Shown here: piece after piece, positions 19,601 through 28,014 of the stretch | How the letters are laid out: each line of letters opens with the position of its first letter | How positions within the stretch are numbered: position 1 is the stretch's first letter | DNA from: Pomphorhynchus laevis | Lineage: Eukaryota; Acanthocephala; Palaeacanthocephala; Echinorhynchida; Pomphorhynchidae | Assembly (NCBI GenBank): GCA_012934845.2 | Contig: WNNJ02001835.1 | Location: 62,001-126,000 of the forward strand | Direction: 5' to 3' | DNA length: 64,000 bases | Notes under the pieces: generated by a model | What the model was told of the DNA's origin: nothing | What the model saw: the letters and a program-made list of their open reading frames with translations, nothing else | Databases searched by the model: none | Translations under genes and position numbers: made by a program

Positions 19601-21656
19601 CTGCAAGAAATAAGTCATGACTTTGGATATTACATCAATCCATCAAAATGCACTCTGCTCATTCACCCAACAAATAGACATAAAGAATCATTATTCATTA
19701 GGTAAAATAATGTTCAAGTTGTGACAACAGGGGTGACAATACTCGGTAACTTCATCGATCAATCAGACTACATTGAAGAAATGATTAAAAAGACTGTAGA
19801 TGATTGGATACAACAGATCAAATTATTAACAGATGTAGCTGTCATAGATAGCCACTCAGCTTTCATAATGATCATCAAGAGTCTACAGTTTAGATGGACA
19901 CACCTGAAAAGAACAACTCCAATCGATTCCCAGGGGAATCGATTAGAATTGATAATTCCCAGGAGTTGATAATTCCCAGGAGAATCGATTTATTTATTCA
20001 TAGGGGCTTGGAATAAATAAATCTAGCTCAAATACGTCACAAGAATACACATTTTCATTACGAATGTGTGCACCTATGTACGAATTTGATTCCTCACAAT
20101 GAGAAATTATTCAATCCAAAAGCACCCTGCAAATAAAGGAAGAAAAACAATTGCGATACAAAGAAATGCAAATGCATGTATTTGACGAGCTATTAAAAAT
20201 AGAAAAGGAGCATATAATACATATCAATAATAATTCTGGAACCTCGTTATGGCTCAGCACTTTTCCCGTTACACAAACTGGTCGATACTTATCGAAGCAA
20301 CAGTTTCAAGATGCGATATCAGCAAGATATGGATAAGAACAACTAAACACCCCCATTCAAATGTATTTGTGGACAGAAATTTAGCATTGGACATGCGCTC
20401 TCATGTCAAGTTGGTGGAATACCAACTTATTGCGTTATGTCTCTTATTGTGTTATGTCATACGACATAACACAATACGATATTGTGTCAGTGTGTATTAC
20501 AGAAAATTGGTTCTTCGAAAACCCGAATAATCCGCTCTTGTATGGCACGTCATCTTCATTTATGGCGAAATTATAAGATACCTGAGCTGATACAGGAGGA
20601 TAGGTGCCTGCAGAATCACATTCGTTCGTTGAGGAATAACACCCAAGCTGGGAACAACTGGCAAAGCTCTTTGTCCAAAGCAATGTTGGCTGGTAATACA
20701 CAGACTGCAATCCACAAAATCGACAATAATCCGAGCGGCAGATGCCTTAGCCCTAACGAGATTATTGAAAATGTCACTGTCAAATCGGTTCTAGAGAGTA
20801 AAAAACCACCTGGTTCTGATATCGATGTGGAAGTCCCACTTACCGAATCATACAGAGAATGCGCTGACTTCCACTATTCCCTCTTAAAAGCCATCGACGC
20901 AACTTTAATCCAATCAAGTGCTAAGGGAACATCCGGTTCAGCAGAGCCTTCAGGTGTAAATGCCCTTTCATAGCGTCAGATGCTCACATCGTTTGACATG
21001 GATTCGCTTAAATTAGCCTCTTTGCTTGCATCCTAGGCGAAAAGGCTGGTCATCGGACGTGTTCCTGTGGGATCGACAGATGCTCTAGTTGCATGTAGAC
21101 TGATGACACTTTATAAGTGCCCCGGGTTCGCCCGATAGGAATTGGCGAAGTGTATAGACGGATAATGGCCAAATCAATCTTATCAATCATTTCGCCCTTT
21201 ACGAAATCTGTTAAAATTATGTATCTTTATTTTTTATTTATATAGTATAATTATTTATATTTTTAATTTTTATTTATTTTAAACACGTTGACTCAGTTAT
21301 CTGATAATATGTATCGCTTGGCCTCGCTTGTACCCTTGTCAAAGAGGGAAAGCTAGAATCTTATGAAAATTGTGATTATTTATTTTATGCCTAAATTTCG
21401 CTTTGCGAACAAACATATATATCATATAATATCCCTAAGTTTATACACAGAAAATTATTTACCGAAAATAATCATCTCTACAGTATAATCTCTGGGTTTT
21501 AGTGTAGCACTTTTCAGTGAGTAACTGCTGGCAGATGCAGCATCTAACGCATTCAGCATGCCATGTACATCCAATAACAGTATATACAAATCGATCGAGA
21601 ATTTTATTAGAACATCCCGCACAGTAACTTGAGCTCCCACGATTGTTAGTAACCAT
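7485..21656 (-). CDS. Lhx1/5: LIM-homeobox transcription factor, LHX1/5 (Lim1/lin-11) class; four exons
   Basis: Joining complement(21463-21656), (13885-13963), (12964-13830) and (7485-7625) gives one open frame of 426 residues. LIM1 (residues 12-62) has C12-x2-C15-x17-H33-x2-C36-x2-C39-x2-C42 and closes C59-x2-D62. LIM2 (71-130) has C71-x2-C74-x19-H94-x2-C97-x2-C100-x2-C103 and C127-x2-D130. A linker of about 200 residues rich in S, T, N, Q and H follows, then a homeodomain (about 335-394) with KRGPRTAIK, TGLSTRVIQ and VWFQNRRSKERR, and a 32-residue tail. The homeodomain matches the LHX1/5 form (RGPRT-IK). The intron between VIQ and VWF is in phase 0. Proteins of this class bind DNA in the nucleus and specify neuron identity. 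Three introns of 7.5 kb, 54 bp and 5.3 kb separate the exons; the two long ones are packed with transposons. The ATG at 21656 is the only close in-frame Met; a further 5' exon cannot be excluded. Confidence 0.9.
8089..10998 (-). CDS. LINE ORF2: AP-like endonuclease, reverse transcriptase (intact, 969 aa)
   Basis: This polyprotein nicks target DNA and primes cDNA synthesis on it. The endonuclease lies at about residues 20-240 with N27 (FNTRS), E54 (ITESW), YRPGS (136-140), GDFN (169-172) and SDH (233-235). The RT lies at about 460-760 with YRPISLLPTLSKLLERL (530-546), SLDLSSAFD (599-607), SGVPQGSVLGP (657-667), the catalytic QYADD (690-694) and FLGFHFD. A C-terminal domain ends NHLPIHIRQSTSLQCFK. 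There is no internal stop or frameshift, which is unusual here because copies B-H are all broken. It starts at a true ATG just after the ORF1 remnant. The intact frame suggests recent insertion, although the overlapping ORF1 is shifted. Confidence 0.88.
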   Translation of the reverse strand: MASHLSPLSSSLVDLAPKHTFRLSLFNTRSILHKADMLLDIFDQLSIDILCITESWHTDSNDLAIRHLCRSGCSLVESARQITSHTSTASNHGGIVAIARHPMSLRKINVNIRYTSFELLICRLSTPFPLELVIVYRPGSVAPSRIFFNDLADLMSHCSLSYTPSFVLGDFNIRLDRPSDSDSITLTNLFSDFNYKLLSTSPTHILGGALDIIAVPNCFNDYTSLSITDPGLSDHFLVTLTLTRPHPPSPPLPLSTPSRPWKLLDIPILCTSLLNSSLFSLPLNYLSPDDLCILFDSELTSILNNLLPSRLRRSQRLRHAPWFDSDCSLSKRQLRHFFRMYKRFLKRSPNSLPPNLRDSYFSQRRSHLILIRTKRTLFWRNQLESSSNSKSHWKILNSILSRSSTPCNINPDEFSSYLQTKLSNLLSLLTIAPLYPLLSLNTSLPELFHLLPVSSDEVSSVLLSLPNKTSPSDPIPTHLLKNICTFILPFLTTLFNSSIRSCTFPSILKCATVRPIIKKQSLDSSLPSSYRPISLLPTLSKLLERLVLKQVNTYLYSSNLFPPFQAAFRSNYSTEIACLKVYNDLLISRDHKLCSVIVSLDLSSAFDIVDHSILLHRLRHDYGFSLPTVSWFSSYLSNRTFRVYSNSSLSHPSSIPSGVPQGSVLGPILFSLLLGDLSSISHKFNFHVMQYADDILIYDHAPVYRIRDLSVSASDCLVSISNHLSSLRLSLNPDKSKIMWILPRRLGFEPPSVSLNSTILPIVDNLVFLGFHFDNRLSLKPFVRDKVRSSTLILRNLRQVRRLIDFPSCMTLISSLLFSRLDYCLSLFSNSPKSTLLPLQRIVNAAVRILLRLRRFDHTSYHLASLDLPTIYCRVQIRLLIVAFRLVTFHTPSFLNLPFLDNSRPVYCSLRSCNSLLLHVPNYSTSFGLRSFLVAAPLSWNHLPIHIRQSTSLQCFKRQIRSHLNNLTA
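10999..12110 (-). pseudogene. LINE copy A ORF1 remnant
   Basis: The end of ORF1 reads as in the other copies: CRIFPDRS, then after a one-base shift ARIEKHRRETNGE, SLSIRKINGNFHVLHTRP, overlapping the start of ORF2. The shift lies near 11130, where copy B reads through DRTPSEIAQ. Upstream only broken frames remain. The protein is basic at its C-terminus and low in complexity upstream; a nucleic-acid-binding ORF1 role is inferred from position alone. Confidence 0.6.
12116..12419. other. Intronic AT-rich sequence
   Basis: Intron of the LIM-homeobox gene between LINE copy A and the orphan LINE 3' end. It has a direct repeat (CCAAATAATGGAAG, near 12154-12187) and AT-rich sequence, nothing else recognised. 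Confidence 0.4.
12420..12478 (-). repeat. Orphan family-1 LINE 3' end
   Basis: On the minus strand this is the terminal 50-60 bp of the family: CATGTAAGCGTGCGCTGG, GCACGCATTTG and an A/T-rich tail, with the hairpin at 12444-12459. No LINE body lies 5' of it. It is either an extremely 5'-truncated insertion or a short element using the LINE's 3' end, as some SINEs do. Confidence 0.65.
12479..12963. other. Intronic sequence with perfect palindrome
   Basis: Part of the last LIM-homeobox intron. It contains a near-perfect palindrome at about 12813-12841 (arms ATATATAGCGTCC, 3-nt loop). No gene is seen. Confidence 0.45.
12964..13830 (-). CDS. Lhx1/5: LIM-homeobox gene exon 3 (LIM2 second half, linker, homeodomain start)
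   Basis: This 867-bp exon has acceptor CTATCTTAG|ATATAC at 13830 and donor CAG|GTTGGT at 12964/12963. It begins IYHIGCIVCYRCGRSL (LIM2), continues DTGEDVYIV and closes the finger with CSQDYLEL. A low-complexity linker with H-, Q- and S-rich stretches follows, then homeodomain helices 1, 2 and the start of 3 (to RVIQ). Only 54 bp separate it from exon 2. Confidence 0.9.
13885..13963 (-). CDS. Lhx1/5: LIM-homeobox gene exon 2 (LIM2, first half)
   Basis: This 79-bp exon completes Arg65 and encodes RHGFDCSGCHQPIHASDF through NNQM. The acceptor is TTAAG|T at 13963 and the donor ATG|GTACGT at 13885/13884. The reconstructed RR junction (YFRRHGFDC) corresponds to the FFRRFGTKC junction of Lim1 proteins. 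The exon is too short for ordinary ORF tracking and was found by following the LIM2 ligands. Confidence 0.87.
13964..14307. other. Intron 1 of the LIM-homeobox gene, unique AT-rich part
   Basis: No repeat or coding signal is recognised between exon 2 and the MITE at 14308. Confidence 0.4.
14308..14458. mobile_element. Short MITE (TIR ATTTAAATTTG...AGAAAGCTGGCAAA)
   Basis: This 151-bp element has inverted ends: ATTTAAATTTG, AGAAAGCTGGCAAA at left and TTTGCCAGCTTTCT, CAAATTTAAAT at right. A small internal hairpin (GATGCC...GGCATC, about 14384) is present. It lies in the first intron of the LIM-homeobox gene, has no coding capacity, and its superfamily is unknown. Confidence 0.65.
14630..15870 (-). 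mobile_element. Family-1 LINE, copy H: 5' half only
   Basis: On the minus strand the element starts near 15870 with the family 5' end (GCTCGACACACGACTGCAG near 15800). It carries broken ORF1 (RIFPDRTPSEIAQLPSARIE at about 15000) and the start of ORF2, stopping near 14630 in the endonuclease region (SCSLVEST, SNHGGIV, LFAKSL). The RT and 3' end are missing. LINE insertions usually lose the 5' end, so loss of the 3' half points to a later deletion or rearrangement. Confidence 0.7.
15930..16860 (-). mobile_element. NAFN-type RT element fragment, copy 3
   Basis: Minus-strand frames give, in order, NSINAQLVLG, GITQGDPFAMS (about 16755), QQWYADDANFVG (about 16660), KYGYY (about 16575), then VTILGSAI-like text and the C-terminal RT region (frame 16532-16305) down to about 15950. 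It contains a perfect foldback at 16520-16556 (16-bp arms, 5-nt loop). The N-terminal half and the end are missing. It abuts a plus-strand CR1-like LINE at 16861. Confidence 0.65.
16861..18065 (+). mobile_element. CR1-like LINE (family 2), 3' half of ORF2, decayed
   Basis: The RT frame 16861-17361 reads HGFHKGHSTTTNL, DVIFFDFSKAFD, TQGSAIEPTLFS and the catalytic LLYADDLKIWRP. After frame changes the C-terminal part continues (YSDRLRYLKIYSLSFMRIR, SLRGHSLML near 17735-17920) and ends near 18065. The blocks match the 22.7-27.1 kb element, so it is the same family. The endonuclease is missing (5' truncation). It sits in intron 1 of the LIM-homeobox gene, antisense to it. Confidence 0.7.
18287..19147. 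repeat. 95-bp tandem satellite, about nine near-identical copies
   Basis: The unit AATGTCGCGGACAAACC... recurs every 95 bp (18321, 18416, 18511 and so on) with essentially no differences. Each unit contains an inverted repeat (GCGGACAAA/TTTGTCCGC). The 95-bp period is not a multiple of three, and the identical short frames across it are not genes. Immediately after it (19155-19180) comes a hairpin built from the same TGTAACCTTATACACA text. It lies in intron 1 of the LIM-homeobox gene. Confidence 0.95.
19340..20480 (+). mobile_element. NAFN-type RT element, C-terminal half (copy 2a)
   Basis: Frames give EGFTQGDPIAMAAYAAVS (about 19435), a catalytic region near 19540, VTTGVTILGNFIDQSDY (about 19720), WLSTFPVTQTGRYLSKQQF (about 20250) and a cysteine/histidine block CICGQKFSIGHALSC (about 20365). 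The frame is broken several times. Two small perfect foldbacks lie inside (about 19921-19942 and 20445-20476). It is followed directly by the N-terminal half of a second copy. Confidence 0.65.
20482..21220 (+). mobile_element. NAFN-type RT element, N-terminal half (copy 2b)
   Basis: The frame 20482-20973 carries the N-terminal region (LWRNYKIPELIQEDR, KAMLAGNTQTAIHKID, GRCLSPNEI) and the block SSAKGTSGSAEPSGVN. RVRPIGIGEVYRRIMAKS follows in another frame at about 21125. It ends before the catalytic part. Because the C-terminal half lies upstream, the order is reversed relative to copy 1, which suggests two tandem copies each cut. Confidence 0.65.
21221..21312 (+). repeat. Structured-repeat 3' tail (fragment)
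   Basis: It ends AACACGTTGACTCAGTTATC at about 21282, a variant of the family end AAATACGTAGACTCAGTTAGC, preceded by the typical TATTTATTTT-rich tail. Only about 90 bp remain, next to NAFN copy 2b. Confidence 0.55.
21463..21656 (-). CDS. Lhx1/5: LIM-homeobox gene exon 1 (LIM1 domain)
   Basis: Encodes the first 64 residues and two bases of Arg65: a 10-residue lead followed by the whole LIM1 zinc finger pair (YCAGCSNKILDRF to YCRDDYF). The donor is CG|GTAAAT at 21463/21462, phase 2. The ATG at 21656 is 11 codons before the first zinc-binding Cys, as in Lim1-type proteins, which start very near LIM1. Confidence 0.88.
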
Positions 21657-22189
21657 TCTCAGGGAATTCGATTTTGATAAAATTGATTATTCAGAAATCA
21701 AATGAGCTTTAAAAACGAATATCTAGAGTCAGCTTCAAAAGGAACATCTAAAAACGTAAATAATGAATCCGATAAATGAACTGAATTGATAAAAGAAAAT
21801 TATTTATATTGAGACATTCTTCTCATGACTGACAAAGTCGGAATTGAAACTTGGTCATAGCAATTACATTATTTTAGTTTTGTTGGCTAATCAACATTGT
21901 TCGCTAGATTTAAACAATTATTATTAGTCTAGCAATTTTTAAAATGCATTAGCAACTCATGATGTATCAGATGCTTCGGCAACTCTTGAACATGAACTGC
22001 TCTAATTTTCACTCACTAAACTCACTGCATTGATGGTTAATTTTCAATTTTGACTTTAGATAAGTTTTGAAATCTTATTGAATTATTTATTATTTAATTA
22101 TTTTATTTTTAATTATCATTATTATAACAAACAAAAGCAAATGAGCTACAAGCTCGTGTCACTTACAAAACATAATAAAGAAAGACAAC
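21657..22189. other. Upstream flank of the LIM-homeobox gene
   Basis: Likely 5' UTR/promoter side of the minus-strand LIM-homeobox gene, by position only. It is AT-rich with no repeat family recognised and no core promoter motif I can defend. Confidence 0.35.
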
Positions 22190-22450
22190 AAATAAATAAT
22201 TCTATCAAAAAGAAGTCGCAAATTCCTTCTCTCGGCTTTGATGGCTTTCTTGATAGTATCACTAGATATACTACTAGAGATAATCGGACACTTTAGTGCA
22301 TTCCACTCATTAACTACTCTGGTTGCAAATCAATGGTGAACAGGAATTCTTGTAGTTGGCTTTACTAATTTCCACACATGCCCACGAGTTTCTCGTATAT
22401 CATTCACGGATAATAAGCTAGAGAGACCACCAAAGCCGTCGAAAACAATT
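22190..22450 (-). mobile_element. LINE C-terminal fragment
   Basis: Minus-strand text reads DIRETRGHVWKLVKPTTR, then FATRVVNEWNAL, as in the C-terminal end of CR1-group ORF2 proteins (RGH-L-L, RV-N-WN-LP). The frame has a stop. Only about 85 codons remain. It does not closely match family 1. Confidence 0.55.
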
Positions 22451-22783
22451 TTGACTGCAGTTGATAAATCAATGGACGATCTTCCATTGATAAATTAATT
22501 ATAAATTACACCGACATAATATCAAACCTTAAAAGCAGGTTGTCGTTTAAAGTGGCCCGAGCTTCATCCGCGTGCCTTCGAGCCCCGAGAAGTTCGAGAG
22601 GGAACGCGCAGACTAACATTCAATAAGTTTAAATTTTATTTAACATTCAAAGATTTTCAAAATTGATTGTTTTTCAAAAAAAAGATTATCTTAAAAAAAT
22701 TATTAAATTATTAGATACAGAGCTTTGATCGAGAAGGCCGTTTTGCCCGCTCATCGTACATTGCAACACATTAAACAAACATA

Positions 22784-23920
22784 TCAATTTAAACCAAACC
22801 AAGGATAAGAACTTCCAATGTTGCCTTGGTCTGCGTGTCTTATCCAATTGTTGACCATGGCTTTGAATTGGATCAATGATGAGGCAGTCATGATGTCGTG
22901 ATGCAATGTGTTCCACAACTTTCTCACTCTCCGTGACAATCGAGATACCATTGTTGACCTTCCAATTTGTCTAACGCGTAACGCGAGAGAATGACCCCTG
23001 CGACTTTGTCGGACATTCAATTCAACACATTCACTTGGGTATCCATCTATCCCCTTTACTATAGACCACATCGCAAACAGATCCAGAACGAGTAGTCTGG
23101 CTTGCACTGATATCATGCCTATTGAAGTCAAACGATCGCTATAACTCATCATTTTACATCCTCGAACGAGCTTGCTGCCACGACGTAGAATTCTCTCCAA
23201 ATCCCTCATTTCACCTCTTGTAGAAGGGAATGATGCCTGGATAGCATATTCGATATGGGGACGAACAAGCACATTATATAGCCGAGCAAAACACTGAAGA
23301 TATATTGACAAGAAACAAGTTTTAATTAGATAAATCATCTTCCTTGCTGAACAGCAACGTCTGTCAGTATCCATTCTAGTTTTAAGTGACGATTGCATAA
23401 GTATGCCAAAATCACGAACCTGATTGGTCGAAATGATACTATATGTCCCGACACTATACAAGGAAGACACATTGGACCTGCCGAGACAAATGTGTGAGCA
23501 CTTAGAAATGTTTAACAATACCCCAGTATTAACACTCCATGTATAAGCCCTGTCAATGTCAAGCTGTAAACGGATATGGTCATCTGCAGATATGACCTCA
23601 CACCAGATTTTGATGTCGTCAGCAAAGGCTAAACACGGACAATGGAGCTGTGTGAGTAAACTGTGCATGAACATGCTAAACAATAAAGGTCCAAGTACAG
23701 AACCCTGAGGAACTCCTGATGTAATTAAATGTGTTGAGGATAGGGTACTACCAACTCGTACTCTGAAAGATCTGTTAGATAGAAAATCTCTAACCCATCC
23801 TATAACTGAGCTATTAATGCCATAGCTAGCCACTGTTTGAATGAGGAGATTATGGGGAACACGATCAAATAATAACGTCAACTGCCTTTCCATGAGACAT
23901 GGATTCAATCCAGGCCTCAC
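22784..23920 (-). pseudogene. Family-2 LINE ORF2, RT and C-terminal domain (378 codons open)
   Basis: The frame opens within the RT: LFDRVPHNLLIQTVASYGI, SGVPQGSVLGPLLFSMF, the catalytic LAFADDIKIWCE, NISKCSHICLGR, VRDFGILMQSS. The C-terminal part follows: ARLYNVLVRPHIEYA, SYSDRLTSIGMISVQARLL, RRGHSLALR and LSRRVRKLWNTL. YADD is replaced by FADD, which is normal in this group. The first RT blocks lie upstream in other frames (near 24000-24300), so the gene is a pseudogene although this part is long and clean. Confidence 0.78.
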
Positions 23921-24860
23921 GGGCAGACAAAAGAATGGTAAGGCAAGAACGTCTTTTTATGAAGCCATGTTGCATAAAACTATGCTGACCTGATATGCTC
24001 AAGTGTCTGAATATATGTTCGTGGATGATCCTTTCCAGTACCATACCAAAATGAATTGTAAGACATAGCTCGATAGTTGTCTGCTATCCTCGGGTCACCC
24101 TGTTTGAATACCGGCACCACTATCGCACTCTTCCATTCAGACGGTGCCTTTATGCTATCCAGAGATGCCTAAAACAAGCTAGTGACCGAAAGAGCCAAAT
24201 GTTGACTCAACACCCTGAGAGGTGCGGATGAATATCATCAGGGCCTGAAGAAGATAAAGACGACAAATGTTATAACCTCAAAGCCACATCATCCACATTG
24301 ATTATAATGGGAGCACTAAAGCACGTAGAAAAACTGACTGTCTGAACACTATCTTCTATGGTCGAACTAGCATTATGTAGGTCAAATGCATTAGCAAACT
24401 CATTAGCGACGTCAGAAGGGGAATCAAGCAACTTACCGTCTGATGATAATCTAGTGATTGCACAATAAGTACGCGTACTTTGACGAACATATGATCAAAA
24501 GCGTTTAGGCGAGCTATTTAAAGATTGCACAATTTAGTCCTCATACTCCATACGTTTCTTAATTCTGAGGCGTTTATATGCATTGCGAGCAAGTTTGAAT
24601 TGAGCAATCAAATTACCTCTATGCCTACACTTTCTGAACAAAGTTTTGCGTCTTTAGAGAGCTTCACGTAGACTACTGTCAAACCACGGAGGCTTCTTAT
24701 GAGCAGTTTTACGTATTAATCTACGAGGAGCGAAATAATCAGATATACGAATTAGTAAATCTCGAATGAAATACCAACGTTCCTGGCTTCCGACATCACC
24801 ACACTCAAAGTTCAACGAGGACACAAACTGTTGTAACATCTCAACATCAACATGATGCCA

Positions 24861-25741
24861 TTATCTCTTCGTCAATGAAGGTTCGGCATCGATTGCAAGA
24901 AAATCTGAAACTATAGTCAGCTTAAACACCAAAACACAGTGATCACTTTCTCCTATTGGAGGATTATGGGATAGGTCACATATCTGACCATCTCTTTGAG
25001 AAAATACAAGATTAAGTATAAAACGTACGCTATCAGTGCCAAATCTAATAGGAGCAGATACATGCTGAATAAGTAATTGATTACATACCAAGAACTCCCA
25101 TAGATTATTATCCTCACTGAAACAGTTACCAATAATACTGTTGCCATCTTGATCAATCACCAGGGTCGGTAAATTAAAATCACCAACTAAGATGAACGAG
25201 TGATCACGCCTACTACAATCTCTAGTTAAAATATGCATCAGCTCATCATTTAAAATGGCTGATTTGGGTGTTCGATAAAGAACACCCAATGAAACGTGTA
25301 AGCTATATATATGACAAGATCAACTAAAAAGCACTCACAAGTTTCTTCTCCATTTGAGTATCTTACTATATTGCTAGTAATGTTCCTATCCTGAACATAA
25401 AATGCTACTCCACCACCCCTCTTAGGAGGGCATCTATCTGAACGTAATAATTGCTAACCTGGAATAGATACTACGTTATCAAGAATGGCATCGTGTAACC
25501 ACGTCTCAGAAATAGCAAACACGTCTGAATGCATAGAATGTGCCCAAACTCTAACGTCATCAAGATTCGAAATTAAACTACGAATATTAGTGTAGCCAAT
25601 GATAGGAGCACGTTGAGACGTGCAACCCTGAGAATGCACATCAGCATTCGGAATCAAACAATCGAAGCAAATGAGATCGCCCTCGTTACGAATGGACGCC
25701 AACGCACAAACGGCCTTTTCCGGACAACTCGAAAATCCCAA
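24861..25741 (-). pseudogene. Family-2 LINE ORF2, endonuclease region
   Basis: Two frames carry it. In 25741-25454 the text GYTNIRSLISNLDDVR and DVFAISETWLHD gives the endonuclease N and E motifs. In 25289-24861 VLYRTPKS, FILVGDFNLP and NPPIGESDHCVLVFKL give the Y, D/N and SDH motifs. Between them is a break near 25300-25450. The ORF2 start is near 25741 (GFSSCPEKAVCAL). Confidence 0.72.
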
Positions 25742-27113
25742 ATAACTAGGTTATCTTCTCCCTCCAAAATGCGACGATTCAACTCAATCCTAGCTTCCCT
25801 CATCATGCTTCTTTCCTCCATCGAATAATCAGGACAGATAAGAACTTGATCACCACGCAATTTGTTCGAAACAGACATCACGAATCCAGCCTATTCATTA
25901 GATTCAAATATCACCTTTAACAACCTCGGGGAATCCAACCGCTTACCTAAACGATACAGACCAAGCACTTTAATTTGTCCGACAAAGTCGCGGCTCTCGC
26001 CTGCGCATATCGGAGTTAATACGGAATGTACATGGTCTAAATTCGCGTCCATTTTTCTCTGCGTGGTATATGATGATGGATCAGGCACATTCTGAAGGAT
26101 TAGGCATCGATTTCGCGAGGCGCTACGCGCTTTACTCGATTGATTCCTTTTTTTGGTTTACCAGTCATAATGTGACTTGAACTAAAATTGTGAGGATTAC
26201 GAATATGCGATGAACTTTGCTCTTCCCGATCATTGCAACTGTTTGCCATCAAATCTTCAGACCTTTTGCGACCATCAGCAACAGCAAGTGCAACCAACTC
26301 ACGACTTGTCGCCACTACTTGATTTCCGCATGTTTTTGCAGTTAATTATGAGTCCGGTTCTATGGAACGCGTGTTATTTGAGAAACTGGCAGTAGAACCA
26401 TAAATCGATTCGGATTGATCATGCAGTTTCTCGTTTTGGACTAAACGAGTATCCAGAGAATAAGCGGAATTAGCTTTGGTTTTCACGGAGATCGTAGAGC
26501 GGCCAGGGCGAATCCCATCACTGAATTCTTTGACACCTAGGAAGGTCAATTCTTGGCTTGCGGGGCTATTGCTGGAGATGCTCTGGTGAACCTCTTCGGT
26601 CACTGTACCGCACATGCGTGAGTGCTTACTCCCCCTTGTCTAGATGCGAATCGACCTAGCCTGTTCGATAGTATCTCTCGACCAATTGATAGGTGTACAT
26701 AAAGTATCTTCTGAGGAAAGGCAGAGTTTATTCAATGCCAAGTGATTCGATTGGTGAGGTTTTGAAGAAGAGGATGATATCAACTTTGTGATCTGATTTC
26801 TGAGATCATCAATTTGTGCTCGGAGTTCATTGCTTTGATATGTTGCGCAGAGCCCACACGTAAAATGGCCACTGTTCACTGCCTGATACTCAATAGGGTG
26901 AACAAGGATGCTCCAGCATTGACAATCTTTTTGATCGCAAGCCAACTGTTTTTCAGAATATTGCACTGTTTGGTCAGGGACACGCTGCTTTCTGCGATTG
27001 CGCTTGTTTGCTACCGTTATTTTAGTCATTATCGGCTTCATTGTGGATGTCCAATGATTGTATGTTATGTACTTTATGTTTCGTACTGCTCGTTGTAATT
27101 TGTGTATGTACAC
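25654..27113 (-). pseudogene. Family-2 LINE ORF1 with cysteine cluster and coiled coil
   Basis: The first frame (27113-26640) has CDQKDCQCWSILVHPIEY followed by FTCGLCATYQ, a PHD-like zinc cluster, then a probable coiled coil (NELRAQIDDLRNQITKL). Later frames have basic and Ser-rich text (26315-26100) and an RRM-like end (IKVLGLYRLGKRLDSPRLL, about 25990; GDQVLICPDYSMEERSMMR, about 25850). This layout is typical of CR1-group ORF1 proteins, which bind RNA. Three or four frame breaks are present. Confidence 0.65.
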
Positions 27114-27115
27114 AA

Positions 27116-27427
27116 GGCTATGTGTATATTAATCTCTCAAACTTTTTTTAGGTGATTGTAACTTTCCAATATTTTGACAGCCACTCAAAAAGGAAATAAT
27201 AGATTCGGTTTGCAATTTAATTTGTAAGTAGTTTGTAATCAAGAACGATTTTACTTCAATTATAAATTAATTATAAATTAATTTATAAATTAAACATTGA
27301 TTGTTTAATTTATAAATAATATAAGTTTTTTTTAAATATATTGTCTTCTATTAATAAAGAGAGATTATTACATTACATGGTAAAAGAAATAGTTAACCTC
27401 TTCGTATAATGTCCATAATCGATAGCG
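27116..27427. other. AT-rich spacer
   Basis: Nothing recognised; it has several near-repeats of AATTTATAAATTAA (27265-27315). Confidence 0.4.
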
Positions 27428-27868
27428 TTAGACTTCCTCCTTTTCGTTATCACTACTTTCAGATAGCGCCAGATCATCTAGAATATCTGAATCAACCGAT
27501 CCACTAACAACTAGCCGGCTTTTTTTCGGTATCATCTGTTCGTTTATAGTGGGCGTGATTATTTGATCTGTTTCACAAAAGTCAGTTAATAATTCTGTTT
27601 CATAATTAAAACTTCCGTCCGATTCATGATTATCACTATTTGCGTTCGATAAACTGTCAGTTAATTCAGAATCAAATAATGTATGTACGTCATGTGTCAT
27701 ATAATCGACGGTCTGTTTACTAATTTCGGTTTCTGGCTGTGAGTTTATAGGTAAAGATTCAGGATCATCAGCGTCATTATTATTTGATGAATTGTCACAT
27801 TGTTGCAGAAAGGTGTCAAAATGTGGCTTAATTTTGCTTGAAAGACTTTGATGCTTTCATATATATAA
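27428..27868 (-). CDS. Acidic C-terminal exon of an unrecognised host gene
   Basis: An open frame runs on the minus strand from an in-frame TGA near 27870 (possible acceptor ATGAAAG| just after it) to a stop near 27430, about 140 residues. It begins SLSSKIKPHFDTFLQQCD, is rich in D, E, S and N throughout, and ends SDILDDLALSESSDNEKEEV. Codon use looks unlike the LINE frames, with no retroelement motif and no repeat copy in the window. The composition recalls acidic tails of nuclear proteins, but I do not recognise the gene. It could be the last exon of a gene whose other exons were moved or lie elsewhere. Confidence 0.45.
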
Positions 27869-28014
27869 GTAAATAATATAAGTAAACACTGCTATCTGAT
27901 CAGATTGATATATTTAAATATTGCTTGATGGAAAGCAATGCTCCGGTTGGCCCTAAGATGAAATAATGAGACTCGTTTAGTCTGTTTCTTGCAGAACCAC
28001 GAATTAATTTAAAA

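Larger units (their letters stand above)
22710..27115 (-). mobile_element. CR1-like LINE (family 2), nearly full length
   Basis: On the minus strand: an ORF1 region with a PHD-like cysteine cluster (about 27040-25650), the endonuclease of ORF2 (25741-24861), a linker (24839-24654), and the RT with C-terminal domain (23920-22784). The order and content are those of a complete CR1-group LINE. Several stops and frameshifts interrupt ORF2 between 25450 and 23900. It lies just upstream (5') of the LIM-homeobox gene, in the same orientation. The other family-2 pieces at 16.9 and 31.5 kb match its C-terminal half. Confidence 0.78.
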
